A DNA stretch of 64,000 bases from positions 442,430 to 506,429 of the forward strand of contig NW_021167080.1 of NCBI RefSeq assembly GCF_003711515.1, in the 5' to 3' direction. The DNA comes from Sodiomyces alkalinus F11 (Eukaryota > Ascomycota > Sordariomycetes > Glomerellales > Plectosphaerellaceae). Every line of letters begins with the position of its first letter. Position 1 is the first letter of the stretch. Both the position numbers and the translations under genes were made by a program. The notes below the pieces were generated by a model. It was not told the origin of the DNA, ran no database searches, and worked only from the letters and a program-made list of their open reading frames with translations. This document shows positions 46,764 through 57,800 of this stretch, one piece after another.

Positions 46764-47834
46764 CTTGTGACCGTTTCTGCCTCCGAGCACCAGGAAATCG
46801 GATGAGGCGGCCGTTGAACTTGGCAGGCAACGCAAGGTACCTAGGCAGTGAGCGTGGCGCGGATTGTGTACATCATACCATCACGTACTCGTCCAAACTC
46901 GTCGCGTCGTGTAGGGCTTTAATGATGTCGACACCCTGTTCTGCAGGTGATCTCGATGCATGGCACACAGCAAGGACTTTCTCGTCGCCTGCAGAGCGTA
47001 TAGTGCAGCGGGCAGTTGAAGAAAGAGCCAGGTACCCTCTCTCAGATTTCGATACTGGCTGTCTCCTCCGCCCCCCTGAATCATCTCCCTCTTTTTCCTT
47101 CCTAGTTGCCTGGCTAGGTATCCTCCCATTTCCTGCTGGAGTAAACTGAGGTTCTACACCTGTGAAGTGGAACGGCACCCAAAACACACTCGGGGTAATG
47201 AATGCAGCGACGAGGGCGGGGCTGAAAAGGGCTCAGGGGCATTGTCAGTTCGTGAATATTGCACCCAGAGGGTAATGTAGCTCCAGGAGTCTTTGTTGGC
47301 GTCACTGCCCTAAGGATGCCGATAAATGCCGTGAAGGGGGGCCCGTCTCTCACATTGAGTAGTCAGCATTTGAGGAGGACAGGTGAGGGTACGGCTCCTT
47401 TCAACTCCGGCAAGGCCCCGTGTATCTAGCCTGAAGTAGAGCCCAGGTGGAAGTGTAATTGCCAATTCAGTAGACTCGGCCGCCACCATGCCAGTTCAAT
47501 ATGATTTCCTGACAAGACCTGGGGAGTGATCTCGCTGTGTAGGAATACCTGTAGGAAATATCAGCCAGGCAGGAAAGAACTCGATGCGCGGAGAGTGTAT
47601 ATTAGGACGGGGAACCTACGATCATGGCCATCTTGGGCACGTCATACGCGCGATTGGAATACGAAAGTGCATCGTTGGAATATTTCCATCCACCCACACG
47701 CAAAGAATTTTCTGTTAGTATATGGACCGTGATTACTCCATATTTGGCGCCTGAAATGGCCTTAATTTAGGGAATGCTTCATCGTTATGTTAAGTTTTGA
47801 TATAAGCCTTGCTGGGGAGGCCTCGCGTTTGACT
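46764..47834. other. RIP-free intergenic DNA upstream of mei2
   Basis: Normal base composition with CA and TG at usual levels. Several overlapping open frames of 60-115 codons exist on both strands (for example 46802-47149 plus and 46873-47187 minus), but none shows a recognisable domain. I read it as the mei2 upstream region. It ends at the copia LTR. Confidence 0.5.
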
Positions 47835-48084
47835 TGTAAACGTGCAACGCACAACTGTGTCGGCCCTGCACAGCCGTGGTCTGATAACTGGTCCTGTGGG
47901 GAGTCGTTGTGTAAAAACGGTGGACTCTTCGGGCATAGGTATATTAAACGAACGGTGTTTGTAAAGGGAAACCGTTCTGCTTAAGTACTATGGCCTCTCT
48001 CGCCTAGACTAGCTATTTACCTAGCTCTTTAATTAACACGATTCCTTACGTAATTCTACTAGGTTGATCTTATATTTTTATACA
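47835..48084 (+). repeat. Copia 5' LTR, partly free of RIP
   Basis: A 250-bp LTR beginning TGTAAACG and ending TTTTTATACA. Its first 155 bp give the likely unaltered family sequence, because the same positions in 19228-19486 and 9980-10233 differ mostly by C to T and G to A. A 2-bp inverted end TG/CA is kept. Confidence 0.85.
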
Positions 48085-48439
48085 GTAGTAACTAGTGTTC
48101 CTGCTATTCTTTTTAAATTAAAGCTCTAGATAGCTTCTCAATTAAACCGCCACCTAGCTCACAAAGAGCTTAGTACTATAGCAATACGCCCTCTTACCCT
48201 CCTATTAATAACCTAGCTAATAGTACGCTTACCTAGACGTCGTGGAAGCTATTACTAACAGCTCGCCTATCTAGGTTTAAAGCTATCGCTAAACTATTAT
48301 CGATTTAATAACCTACGGCTTATTAAGCCCCCTTATAAGCCTATCCTACCCTCCTCTTTACCTTCTCCGCCACCTCTTTTAGACCCCTTTATCTATACCC
48401 CCTCTTTCTTATCGGAATAGCTACCTCTAACATCTACAT

Positions 48440-49620
48440 CTATAGCGGCCCCCTTCTTACCGGTCGATCTAACTACGTTATTTAGGTTATTAAGGCTTAA
48501 TAACACGCTAAAAACCTTAACCTCTAGCACTTTATCTAGGGCTAGGGTCGAATCGAGAACAAGGCTCCTACCCTCGAAGACTATTATATCTATAAGCCTA
48601 AAGCACTTAAATCGGAGTTAGCCGAGCCTGGCCCTTTTACTACTACCTCTCCCGAACCTATACCTAACCTATACGCCTCGTAAAAGAACTAGAAGAACCG
48701 ATTACTATACTCTCAGGTTAATTATACTAAACGCAATAAAGCATACCTTTTCCTTCTATTAACCTTAGATCGAGCCGTTAAGTGGGAGATTAAGGGTATA
48801 GAGCAGCCGTAGAAAATCTCGAAACGCCTTAATAAATAAAAGCCGTCTAATATCAAGATCTAGATCTTTACTAGTAAGTAAGCCTCCGAACTAAAGCTAT
48901 AGTCCTTTAAGTCTATAGGTTAGTATCTTTCTAAGTACGTAGACCTTTATAATATCCTCTTATTAGCAGGAGGCTAGTATCCTAATAAGCTTATAGCCGC
49001 TAATATTATCAACGGCCTCCCTAGAACCTACCGATCCTATAAAGATAACTAGCGCTTTTATAGAAAGAAGGATAAGAAAAAGGCCCACGATATCTCTATT
49101 ATAACCGATAAGCTTCTGGAATAGGAATAAGAGATGCTAAAATAGAGCCGTAATAATAATAATAATAGTAATAACCGCCGCGGCTCTCGTTAAGGGAACT
49201 CTAATAATAATAACACTAATAATGGTAAATAAGGTAGCGGATCTAATAAATAGTCTAATACTACCTAAAATAACCACGAGCCTTATACGACCCCGAGTTG
49301 CCCTAGACCTAAGACGCATAAACGGAGGATTACGGATCGCCCAGAGGCCCTAGGCATAATCTCTAAGAAAAAGGTTATGGCCGCGGAGGCTATAGCCATA
49401 GAGGCTACGGCCGTGGAGACTATAGCCGAAATAATAATAACGGCGGCGATAACCGTAATTACGGCAGAGGTAATAATAGCAGTAATAACCGTAATAATAA
49501 TAACTATACCTATAACGCTAATACCAATAAGAGGGCTAATAACGCCCTTAATAGCCTCGAGGCTTACCTAGGTAATAATAATAGCGTTTTCACTAGCCGC
49601 GCCTGCCTATAAGCACTGGT
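48440..49620 (+). pseudogene. Copia gag, RIP-inactivated
   Basis: The frame shows FLLLTLDRAVKWEIKGIE at about 48750-48805, then a helical, Lys-rich capsid-like region to about 49130 and an Asn/Arg/Ser-rich stretch (49150-49260). TAG and TAA stops at Gln and Trp positions are numerous. The Asn-rich part creates spurious open frames on both strands at 49137-49571. Role: particle-forming Gag of a copia element. Confidence 0.6.
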
Positions 49621-50849
49621 ATAACTTAAAGATCTATATTAAGACTACCTCTCAGGCACCCCTTTTATAGATATAGAAGATCTAATAATTTACCCCTTCT
49701 ACCCCGTGCCTAAGGCCCCCGTCTAAACTATTACCGATACTTATAATAGCCTAATTAACGGGCGGAGGGCGACTAATAGTAAACCTCACGGCGAGGTCCC
49801 TGCCCATTATGCCTATACTGGCACCGATACTGCCACAGAAGAACCCAAGATCGTCGACGCTATAAAAGAACCTAAGATCGTCGATACTATAGAGGAACCT
49901 GAGATCGTCGGCACCGTAATATCGACTGATAGTAAACCTTATAACGGTGCCCCTGTAACCCTCGTAGAACACGTCTTCTAAGGTAATAGGAAGCACGTTT
50001 ATAACTACTAGCGATAGGATTCGGGCGCCTTATTATATTCTATCAGCGATTTTAAATCCTATTAAAGTATAACCTAAGCTTACTATGTAGAAGAATACTA
50101 GAACTATACTATAACTATATAACCTATACATTTAGTAATACACGCACTCGGGAACCTCCTCGTTCGGCGACCTAATAAGGCTATAGGGGCACTAGGACCT
50201 ATAAGAGGCCTAAGCATTTAATAGTTCCGGGGAATCTAAGTGAAGGCCTAAGTGTGTAGTAGCTTAGGGGAGCCTGTAGGACCTCTAGGACCTATAAAGG
50301 GCCTAAGCGTTCGGTAGTTCCGGGGAACCTATAGAAGACCCAAGCGAAGGCCTAAGCGTGTAGTAGCTTAGGGGAGCCTGCAGGGCCCTAGGACCTCTAA
50401 GGGGCCTAAGCTTTATACAAGACTTTATATCTTTTATCTCTAAGGTATCTAGGAAACGTGGGTCCACTAGGATTATATATATAGCTCGATGTCCCTTTTT
50501 TACAGATAATGTTCTTCCCTCCTTTATCACCTCTTCTATAGAAGAATAGCAGACCTTTCGCTATAATTGAACCACTTTACCTCTTCTTTATTTTTCCTCT
50601 TTTCCGCTTCCAAGTAACCATTATCAACAAATCCTATATTAACTATAGAGAAATCCCCGAATAATACTAGTTCTAGATTATCACTACGAACGGTATTATT
50701 AAGCCTACCTATAAGGACCTAATAGCAAAGAGAAGATCGTGATCCTGTAAAGAACGGTTCGTATCCCTGGCCTCTATATTAATATAATATTAGGGGAGAT
50801 AATATACGTAGGGGGAGGTTATTTAGACCGTAATATTCTGTATAATAAG

Positions 50850-52947
50850 GCAGGCGAGGGTATCGCCACTATTAACGTAGGCACTCGCGGCCTTTTCCTT
50901 AGCCACCCTGGCGACCCTGTAGCCGTCTTCTATATCGTACCTAATTCGGTTATAGCCACCCTTCTGCCCTTAATAACGAAAGAGCCTAACGATTAGTAAC
51001 CTAATAACGCGGCGGCCTTATAGCTATAGGCACGCCTTTAGTATTAACGCCTCAGATATATTAATTATAGGGACCTCCGTAAAACCGTTAAGATCACGAA
51101 GAATACCCTAGAAGCTGCTAAAATCTGCGGCTAGCCTTATATAGTTTATAACCTCTTCTAGAGCCTTAGATATAGTCTTAAGGACCCTCGCCCCCGCACT
51201 ACCCGTGTAGGGGAGCTATAGTATATTAATATCTTCGATATTAAACTAATCTTACTATCTACCGATAAATATAGCCTTAGTATAACGGATAAAGGGCCTT
51301 CTAACTTTTAAGACTAAAGGGGACCTCGCCGCCTACTCCTTAATGCCCTGACCTCGTATAGTAACCGCTAGGGATAACCTATAAGGTATATATATACTAA
51401 TAATGCGGGAGAGTTCCTTAGTAATGGTCTTCGCTATAACCCTTAAGCCTAGGGCACCTCTTTTTTTTAAGTAGCCCTCCCTTCGGTTACGAATCGAACG
51501 GCGCCGCGGAGAGGTCTATCCGCGCTATCCTGGATAAAGGAAGAAAGATAGTTATAGGATTAGATATCCCCTGTTTCCTCTGGCCTAAGATCCTGCGAAG
51601 GTCCGTATACGTTAGTAATATTACGGCCACCTCCGTAGTCTACGATAAGAAGACCCTTTACTAAGCCTATTATAATAGCTTGGCTTCTAGCTACGATAAT
51701 ACGCCACCTATCTACTACTCAAGGACCCTTAGCTGCAGAGTCTTTATCTATATTCCCTCTAAGATTAGGGTGAAGTCTTATAGGCTTAAGACCTGTGTAG
51801 AAGAGGGCATCCTTATAGGATTCAAAGGGGAGCACCTGTATCGCGTTTAGATCCCTGTTACCCTAGGCAAAACCGAGGAACCTAAAGAAAGCTTAGTTAT
51901 CTTAAGTCAGGTAGTCTTCTACGAGGACTATTATAATAGCAGTACGTTATAGGCATAACTCGTAGCTACTCGGAGCTAACTACTAGGTAATTATTATAAT
52001 AACCCTCGCCCTTTAATAGGCACACTAGACCTACATTAACGACCGTCTGCTATATCTCTTAGACCCTCCTTTACTATAGCTATTTACGAAGTGGTTTACG
52101 CTACTAAAGGCACCGTAATAAGGGGAGACCAAACTACTAACGCTTATAACGATTGTCTAATTATAGGTTGTGAAGATCTATAATGCCTTAATAACTATTC
52201 GAAATATATAGAACCTATGGTTGACCTGGAGGAATACAAACTATCCCTCGGAGCCACCTTTATACTTAAGGAACTAATACCTATTATTAACCCCGTCGAG
52301 ATCTAACGGCTACGTAATAATAATAATAACACAGGGCCCTTGGCTACTAAAAATAAGAGTGACTAATAGACTATTCAGGACTCTAAAAGCATAGCAGAGA
52401 TATACCGCCTAGCTAACTAGCCCTCCTAGAAGGAGGCTATTTACGATGAAATCCTTAGTCTAATTAGTTATAGTGCTCTGTTCTTTAAACCCCTTCCTGA
52501 ATCCCGTAATTACAGGTTAACTATAAAGATTATGCTGAAATATAAGAAGAAGAACGGCCTCCTCGAACAACGTAAGGCTAGGGTAGTCGCTAGGGGTTTT
52601 TAAAAACGGTATATAATCGACTACTATAACACCTACGCCTCTACTATTAAAGTAGCCTTATAGCGTATTATTATCGCTCTCGTGACGATTAACAGGTAGC
52701 CTATTCGATAGCTTAACATTATAGGTGCCTACTTATAAGGTGACCTCGAGGAATAGGTCTATATAAAGCAGTTTAAGATACTATTAGACTTTTTTAAGGA
52801 TCCCCGATATTAATACCTCGTAACTTAACTTAGCTAGCACTCTAACCTCCTTATATAACTCTGTAAAGCCCTTTACGGCCTTAAGCAGGGTGGCCACTAA
52901 TAGTAATAACGGCTTCGTAAAGAGCTGGATTCCTTTGGCTATAAACC
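50850..52947 (+). pseudogene. Copia integrase and N-terminal reverse transcriptase, RIP-inactivated and truncated
   Basis: The integrase begins with a GNGTRGLF-type leader and a NYRDLRKTVK segment. Its catalytic region includes IFDIKLILLSTDKYS (about 51225-51270) and IRYIYTNNAGEF (about 51379-51415), the DNAGEF block with Asp to Asn. After a linker the reverse transcriptase is read, ending with KALYGLKQGG (52862-52892) and RLRKELDSFGYKPV (about 52910-52950) just before the element G LTR. The polymerase box and RNase H are missing. Confidence 0.75.
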
Positions 52948-53599
52948 TGTGACGGCTTGTTAAAAGTTGTTTACGTATTAAGGCCGAAAATATAGTTTAT
53001 TTAAATTAAGGAAGGAAAGAGGGAAAGGAAAAGTCTGCGTAGTGTGTAGATGGCTAAGTATAGGTGGTATCGCACGGACCTCGCTAGGAGGTCCGAGCTT
53101 CTTAGTCCCGGCTACTACTAGGGATTATTCCGCGGGCTATAGCCCGTAATAGACCCCCTCCCCACCCACGGGGGCGGCGAGGTCGCGGTTATATCGTGGT
53201 TATACGGTCATGACCTTATATTATTCTAGCCTCGTAGTGTATAATCTGAAAATAGCCTCCTTTATTCGATTCTATTAAAGGCTCCTTCGAAGGGAGGTAA
53301 TCCGTAATAGCTAAGATCCTTTTAAGGCTAAAATAGTATAAGAAGCTTTTATATAGCGGTGTTATCGTGAGCTCCTTACCGGCGTGTATACTTGCCACGA
53401 ATAACATACCTGCCGTATATACAACCGGGGGTTATTCCTTCTACCTAAATAGCGTAGGAAGGGTAGTACAATAAACCTCCTACTATTGCTTATTTTTTAC
53501 TATTGTCTGTCGAATAGACCACCGTCTTTTCGATTATGTAACGGGCCGGATTGCTAAGAGTATAATCCGGGTGGACGCTTGCAGAATCTACACTATATA
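52948..53599 (+). repeat. Element G 5' LTR
   Basis: About 650 bp beginning TGTGACGG. The interior has a GC-rich patch with a palindromic CGCGGGCTATAGCCCG (53131-53146) and a G-rich tract (53169-53177). The right end is set by similarity to 8466-8560 and may be off by a few bases. An unrelated 63-codon open frame on the minus strand at 53407-53216 lies inside it. Confidence 0.55.
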
Positions 53600-53835
53600 A
53601 AATACGGTGGTAGTATTTCCCTAACGGTCTGAGACAGTTTGAATTATACATAATTGCCTTAATTAATTTTAACCGATTTTGTGACGATTTTGACTACGCT
53701 TTATCTGATAATTAAGAGTCTTACTTACTAAGTGAATTACCTACCCGATTACCTTTACTATTACTAATTAAAAAGCCACCTAGCCGCGCCGATATAGCGT
53801 GTTAATCTATAAATAACTATTAAGATATCGAAATA

Positions 53836-54710
53836 TAAGCCTATAACCTATAAAACCACCCCGATTAGGAGCTCTGGAGTAAGCACTATAAAGCTACGGC
53901 CGTCTATAACGAAGTCTAGGAATATCTACGCCCTAATAATCCTATTCCCCCTCCTTAAAAGCCTATTTTACCCTCCTACGCTACCTTCTAGCCGTCGAAT
54001 ATAACCCTATAAGCAGAAGCTACGCCCTTATAGTAGTTAGATCTAATACTAACTAGGTAGCGCGCCTATAACTCGGCGATATAACGCTAGAAGATATAGA
54101 GGGATCACTACACCGGGTATATAAAGGGTAATAGAGCCGTTTTAAGCTAGTAGACTAATACTATCGATAAAAGCTATAAGCTACTACTATATAATCTAAC
54201 GCCTAAAAAGGTATTTAAAGCTGTCTGATATAATACTACTCTCTATATAACTACCCGCTATATTAATACCTACAAAGGCTATAACGAATATATCTACGTA
54301 GTGCTAATAACCCTAAAAAAGGTATAGGAGTACTTATCTAAATAGCAGGAGCTATTAGTACGCCTTAGGAAGGTCTAATTAAGGCCTGTAATATATATCT
54401 AGATAGCAGACTTCTTTAAAGGTATACGTTTAAGCACTGGTCGCGATTAGACCGAAACCGAGGGACGCCTTTTAGATAAGAAATTACTACTCCCGGAATA
54501 ACTTTACACCCTCGGTTAACGATATATCGAGACTAGACTTAAAGACTAAGGAAAACGCGGTAGCTACCGCGCGGTAATATTCTCTATATTATATACCGGA
54601 AGCGAAGAGGGCGAAGATACCCTAGATACCACGGCTAAGCCTTATAAGAAGGGCGGCCGTGGGAAGAATAAAGCTAAGAATCCCACTACCGCGATATATA
54701 TAGCTATACC
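53836..54710 (+). pseudogene. Element G gag-like coding region, RIP-altered
   Basis: The plus-strand sequence after the leader reads as a charged, Lys/Tyr-rich protein with RIP stops. Near its end (54640-54680) it is basic, GRGKNKAKN-like. I see no CCHC knuckle and no protease before the LINE B junction. Assignment to gag rests on position after LTR and leader. Confidence 0.4.
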
Positions 54711-54899
54711 TTTTTTATTATTATTATTCATTACGCGTATATAGCCCTGAAGCTATGGCGCGGCGCCTATCGCCCTAAGGGCTAGAGGCTATTAGAAGCT
54801 AGGTATAGTAAAATAGAGCGTACTAAATAAAGGAAATCCTCCGTAACAATTTGCCTAATAAAACCTAATAGGTAAAAACCAAAGCAAAATAACTAGACT

Positions 54900-57800
54900 G
54901 TAAGAATCGTGGTTTACGCCCTATACCACTCTGCCGAGGCTGTTTTAGTAGCTAAAGATAGGCCTGTAAGGCCTGTATTCCTTTTTTAGTACTAAATAAT
55001 AGCGGCAGAGATAGCGGTAGGCCTACTAGGGCTTCCCGCAGGGCTCTTCGTTCTTCTTTATAAAAAGTGCAGGAAAGAATAAGGTGTGTTGTATCCTGTA
55101 TAGGGGAGCCGGGACAGGAATAGCGGTCGTTAGCGCAGTTTTAGACCCTTTTTTAGTGGGTTTTCAGGTATCCGAAGCCGGTTTTTAACTACGTAAAAGC
55201 CGATTTTACCCACCTAGGGCCTTATATTAGAAGTGGTTTTCGGGAGAAACGGAGGTTATCGCGGACTAGTCGCTAGTATAAACGGCCTAATCGAACCGAT
55301 TTACCTCTTTTCTCCTCCTCCTCTTCGTGATTCTATAGAGTTTTCTAGTCTTAAATAAGGGCTTTATTTATCCGGCGTTTTAGGTGGCTAAGGGTAACTA
55401 AACTACCGGATTTAGTAGCTTTTTCGGGGTTTAAGGCCCCTTTAGCTACCTTATCCGCTAGTTTATTCCCTTCTATCCCCACGTGCGAGGGGCACCGCCA
55501 CACAAAAACCGATATGTCTAGTAGTTTAAGGCGTGAAATAAGGTCTTTAGCTTTTATAGCCCACTATAAGGTACGCTAAAGCTTTTAAATAGTCGCCTAG
55601 GAATCACTAAAACTATAGCACTCTAGGGGCCTCGGCGTCTACTCTAGGGCAGCGTAAAGGGCCTGGAGAATAGCGTATAATTTAGCGTCCGCGACTTCGG
55701 TAGCGGCCCCTAGCTTAAAGCCTATAGCTTTACAGGGCCTTCCGGTATTAGTCTACTATATTATAGCGGCTATAGCCTATAAACATCCTTTAGGGGGCCT
55801 AGTAGGGTAGCCTAGGGAGCCGTCGATATGGAAAATAGCAGCCTATTTCCCTAGGCCTTATTGTATTTTAGCGACGGCTTCGAGGTGGGCTGTTTTCTGA
55901 CTAAGGGTATCGGGGCCAGGGCCAGGGTTAGTGGCTATAGTAGGCCGGTCTTTGGGGAAAAAGGGCCTTAGATCCGCTAAGGGTTCCGAAGCCTAAGGGG
56001 CCTCCTACCTAGCCGAAAGGCCCTTAATATCCCAAGACTAACCTATTAAAGCCGCTACTTCTAGGCCTAGCCTATATAGCCCTATACTAGGCAGGAGGTT
56101 CTATAGCTGGTTTAGGCTTTCGTAGTTTTCGCTTAGTAGGAGCTAGCGTCTAATAGGGTGGTTCGGTAGGAATTTTAAGGTTCTAAAGGTATAAAGCTTA
56201 TTAGACCTAGTTAACCGAACCGCCGCTAGGGGGACTACTGCTTCGAGTTCTAGAGGCCGTAAAGGGGCCCCCTTAAAAGCACCTAAGGCCCTAACTAGGG
56301 CCCCGTACTATAGTCGTTCTAGACAATCTATAAGGTGTTTTTTCGGTGATTTAGGGTCCTACCAGAGCTACGAGCCAAAATCGGCTAAGGAGGTAATACA
56401 GGCTATATATAGCTGCCTTAGGGCCTTAAAAGAAAGACCCCTCTACGAGGTAGCTAGCCTATATAGTCTATTTAGGGCCCCTGAAGCTGAATTAAGGCGT
56501 TTTTCGAGGTGGGGTTTAAAGGATAGCTTAGGAATAAACCAGACCCCTAGCCACCTAATAGCACCTAGCGTAGGTTTAACTAGGTGCCCCCCTATAGTAG
56601 CTGGAGTCTCTTCTTTAAAGCGTCTTCGGTGGAAGTAATTAAGCTCTGTTTTTTCAGGGTTAAAGAGGACTTAGTTAACTTTTACTACGTCGAAAAGAGA
56701 GGCTACGGCTTTTTTTAGTGCTTTATAGTTTTTCTTAGTCGATATAGATACTATAGATAGCTAGAAATCGTCGATATAGGATAGCTAAAGGCCCTGAAAA
56801 TCCGGCCCCGCCATAACCTTCCTAATATAAATTAGGAATAGGATAGGGGAAACCGGAGAGCCTTATAGAACCCCTATATTTAGGGGGGTAGGCTGCTAGA
56901 CCTGCCCCTCGAAAGCTAGTTAGATACGCCTATTTTCTGTGAATGAGGCTACCTATTGAACTAGGCTCGGGGGTAGTCATAGTTCTTAAAGGGTCCTGAG
57001 TAGCTAAGAGCGGGCGACGTAATCGAAGGCTCCCTTAATATCTAAAAACAGCATAGAAATCACTGGATTCTAACGTACTTTACGCTATTTTTCGATATAA
57101 TAGAGGAGGCGAAGGGCCGTATCGATAGCAGAGCATTATTTTCTACCCCTTATTTAACTAGGGTGTAGAAGGTCATCGCGGGTATTAGCTATAAAGCTAA
57201 GCCTAGTAGCTATAACCCTCTTAAGGACTTTACCTAAGCAGTTTAGAAGGGCTATAATCCTATAAGACTTNNNNNNNNNNCGGTTTTTAACTACGTAAAA
57301 GCCGATTTTACCCACCTAGGGCCTTATATTAGAAGTGGTTTTCGGGAGAAACGGAGGTTATCGCGGACTAGTCGCTAGTATAAACGGCCTAATCGAACCG
57401 ATTTACCTCTTTTCTCCTCCTCCTCTTCGTGATTCTATAGAGTTTTCTAGTCTTAAATAAGGGCTTTATTTATCCGGCGTTTTAGGTGGCTAAGGGTAAC
57501 TAAACTACCGGATTTAGTAGCTTTTTCGGGGTTTAAGGCCCCTTTAGCTACCTTATCCGCTAGTTTATTCCCTTCTATCCCCACGTGCGAGGGGCACCGC
57601 CACACAAAAACCGATATGTCTAGTAGTTTAAGGCGTGAAATAAGGTCTTTAGCTTTTATAGCCCACTATAAGGTACGCTAAAGCTTTTAAATAGTCGCCT
57701 AGGAATCACTAAAACTATAGCACTCTAGGGGCCTCGGCGTCTACTCTAGGGCAGCGTAAAGGGCCTGGAGAATAGCGTATAATTTAGCGTCCGCGACTTC

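Larger units (their letters stand above)
47835..52947 (+). mobile_element. Ty1/copia retrotransposon, plus strand, 3'-truncated
   Basis: The second copy of the copia family at 9980-19486. It has a 5' LTR (47835-48084), leader, gag (about 48440-49620), integrase (about 50850-51900) and the first half of the reverse transcriptase. It is cut at 52947 by the LTR of element G, so the rest of RT, RNase H and the 3' LTR are missing. The first 155 bp of the LTR, next to the RIP-free island, keep CA and TG; RIP becomes dense from about 47990. This copy shows the empty site (52171-52184) of the nested gag-protease element. Confidence 0.85.
52948..54710 (+). mobile_element. LTR element G: LTR, leader and gag-like region, 3'-truncated
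   Basis: The element starts with TGTGACGGC at 52948, exactly where copia RT sequence stops. The LTR probably ends near 53599 (CACTATATA), by comparison with 8466-8560. The leader contains ACGGTGGTAG and TTCCCTAACGGTC, shared with the fragment at 8466-8940. A gag-like coding region follows to 54710, where the poly(T) of the minus-strand LINE B begins. No pol motif is present, so the superfamily (Ty3/gypsy suspected) is not certain. Confidence 0.6.

Noticed and set aside
46802..47187. Overlapping frames on both strands upstream of mei2
   Set aside because: No domain, no supporting splice pattern and no codon trend that I can judge; treated as intergenic.
47479..47526. Textbook start context GCCGCCACCATG at 47479-47490
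   Set aside because: The frame stops after 12 codons and no convincing intron extends it.
53216..53407. 63-codon minus-strand frame
   Set aside because: It lies wholly inside the LTR of element G and has no known motif.
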